A DNA stretch of 7,468 nt, taken from positions 1 through 7,468 of the forward strand of contig CAJOQZ010000322.1 in NCBI GenBank assembly GCA_905236585.1, written 5' to 3'. Below, piece after piece: positions 6,437-7,468 of the stretch; the stretch's first letter is position 1; each line of letters begins with the position of its first letter. The stretch is from an uncultured Lachnospiraceae bacterium. Its GTDB lineage: Bacteria; Bacillota; Clostridia; Lachnospirales; Lachnospiraceae. The position numbers and the translations under genes were made by a program. The notes under the pieces are model-generated. The model was not told the DNA's origin. It was given only the letters and a program-made list of their open reading frames with translations, and made no database searches.

Positions 6437-7042
6437 TTACTTCGAATACAACTCGACGATCAGCATGACATCAACCGCGCCGTCCGCTAATACATCAATC
6501 TGATCCCGGTTCGGCAGTTCCTTAATCGTTCCCTGCATCGTTTCCGGATTAAACTCCAGCCACTCGGGAACCATCCTGCCCTCGGTCACTTCAAGGATGT
6601 CCTTAAACCGCTGTAAACCTTTCTTCGTCTCGCGCACTTCAATCACGTCGCCCGCCTTTACCTGATAGGACGGGATGTTGACGCACTTGCCGTTGACTAA
6701 GATAAACTTATGGCCGACAATCTGTCTCGACTCGCGTCTCGTACGGGCAAGCCCCATACGGAAAATTACATTGTCCAGACGGCTCTCCAAGAGAACCATC
6801 AGATTCTCGCCGGTCATGCCCTTCATGCGGTCCGCTTTTTCATAGTAGTTGCGGAACGGCTTTTCGAGCACGCCGTAGATAAACTTCGCCTTCTGTTTTT
6901 CTCTTAATTGCAGTCCGTATTCGGAAACTTTACGATTCGAACGGATCAGATGACGCTTTGATTTTTTGTCCACTCCTAAAAACGCCGGCTCTAATCCAAG
7001 CGAACGGCATCTTTTTAAGATGGGTGTTCTATTTACTGCCAT
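6437..7042 (-). CDS. rpsD: 30S ribosomal protein S4
   Basis: S4 is a primary 16S rRNA-binding protein that starts assembly of the small-subunit body, and it represses its own synthesis in many bacteria. The 201 residues fit the family. The N-terminal part (1-90) precedes an S4 RNA-binding domain at about 91-155, with ESRLDNVIFRMGLARTRRESRQ and VNGKCVNIPSYQVKAGDVI regions. Only C12 occurs in the N-terminal region, so this is the zinc-free form rather than the four-cysteine form. The frame stays open up to 7096, but ATG 7042 (MAVNRTPILKRC) matches the family start and has GGGAG about nine to ten bases upstream. It begins 23 bases after the rpsK stop. In Bacillus subtilis rpsD is separate from the alpha operon; here it is within it. 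Confidence 0.97.
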   Translation of the reverse strand: MAVNRTPILKRCRSLGLEPAFLGVDKKSKRHLIRSNRKVSEYGLQLREKQKAKFIYGVLEKPFRNYYEKADRMKGMTGENLMVLLESRLDNVIFRMGLARTRRESRQIVGHKFILVNGKCVNIPSYQVKAGDVIEVRETKKGLQRFKDILEVTEGRMVPEWLEFNPETMQGTIKELPNRDQIDVLADGAVDVMLIVELYSK

Positions 7043-7065
7043 TTCAAAAATCTCCCTTCCCTTAG

Positions 7066-7458
7066 TTAGACTCTTCTGCGTTTCGGCGGACGGCATCCGT
7101 TATGCGGAACCGGCGTTACGTCCTTAATCGACTTTACCTCAATCCCACAGGCGGAAATCGCACGGATCGCCGCTTCTCTGCCGGAACCCGGACCCTTGAC
7201 AAATACGTCAACCGTCTTCAAACCATGTATCAATGCAGCCTTCGATGCCGTTTCCGCTGCCATCTGCGCAGCATAGGGAGTAGATTTCCTTGAACCTCTA
7301 AATCCCAGTCCACCGGCACTTGCCCACGAAAGGGCATTCCCCTGTGCGTCCGTCAACGTAACGATTGTGTTGTTAAATGACGCCTGGATATGTGCCTGAC
7401 CGTGTTCAACGTTTTTCTTGACACGTCTTTTTGTTGTTTTTCTTGCAACCTTAGCCAT
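7066..7458 (-). CDS. rpsK: 30S ribosomal protein S11
   Basis: S11 binds 16S rRNA on the platform of the small subunit, near the Shine-Dalgarno-anti-Shine-Dalgarno helix. The 130-residue length is normal. Typical motifs are ASFNNTIVTLTD (26-37), GFRGSRKSTPYAAQ (52-65), VKGPGSGRE (about 87-95) and the C-terminal DVTPVPHNGCRPPKRRRV (113-130). ATG 7458 is ten bases from the window edge, so its Shine-Dalgarno site is mostly out of view. It is complete and lies first in the visible part of the alpha operon; rpsM would be the usual gene before it. Confidence 0.98.
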   Translation of the reverse strand: MAKVARKTTKRRVKKNVEHGQAHIQASFNNTIVTLTDAQGNALSWASAGGLGFRGSRKSTPYAAQMAAETASKAALIHGLKTVDVFVKGPGSGREAAIRAISACGIEVKSIKDVTPVPHNGCRPPKRRRV

Positions 7459-7468
7459 AAAACTAACC

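Noticed and set aside
7043..7096. N-terminal extension of S4 from 7096
   Set aside because: It overlaps the end of rpsK and precedes the conserved S4 start MAVNRTP, which has its own Shine-Dalgarno site.

Overview
The window is a run of seven co-directional genes, all on the minus strand, so transcription runs from high to low coordinates. It is ordinary housekeeping sequence from a Firmicute. The organism is most likely a member of the Clostridia, and probably a Lachnospiraceae: base composition is close to balanced, Shine-Dalgarno sites are strong, the rpoA product resembles Bacillus RpoA closely, the S4 protein lies inside the alpha operon, and L17 carries a long internal insertion of a type I associate with Lachnospiraceae. 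The family assignment is recollection plus inference, not a search result.

The right half (about 7458 down to 4849) is the distal part of the ribosomal alpha operon, in the order rpsK (S11), rpsD (S4), rpoA (RNA polymerase alpha), rplQ (L17). Gaps are 23 to 53 bases and there is no strong terminator between the genes. The 50-base rpsD-rpoA gap contains a good candidate internal sigma-A promoter. An upstream gene (rpsM would be usual) is expected just outside the right edge.

The left half continues on the same strand after an 86-base spacer that holds a 9-bp inverted repeat. It contains mutS2 (MutS-family ATPase with KOW-like and Smr segments), then a YhaM-like OB-fold/HD-domain 3'-5' exoribonuclease, then the N-terminal 420 codons of an RlmD/RlmCD-type 23S rRNA m5U methyltransferase that runs off the left edge. 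Spacing is tight: 27 bases between mutS2 and the HD gene, and 2 bases between the HD gene stop and the GTG of the methyltransferase. These three genes therefore look like one translationally linked group.

Functionally the window is about building and looking after the translation machinery: ribosomal proteins and polymerase alpha, then a protein whose Bacillus relative acts on collided ribosomes, an RNA exonuclease and an rRNA methyltransferase. I see no tRNA or rRNA gene, CRISPR array, insertion sequence, prophage or other mobile DNA, and no gene-free stretch longer than 86 bases. I did not find a novel system. The points worth a second look are lineage-specific insertions (L17 and the methyltransferase), a degenerate Smr motif in MutS2, an odd start region for mutS2, a possible dual start in the HD protein, and the candidate internal promoter.
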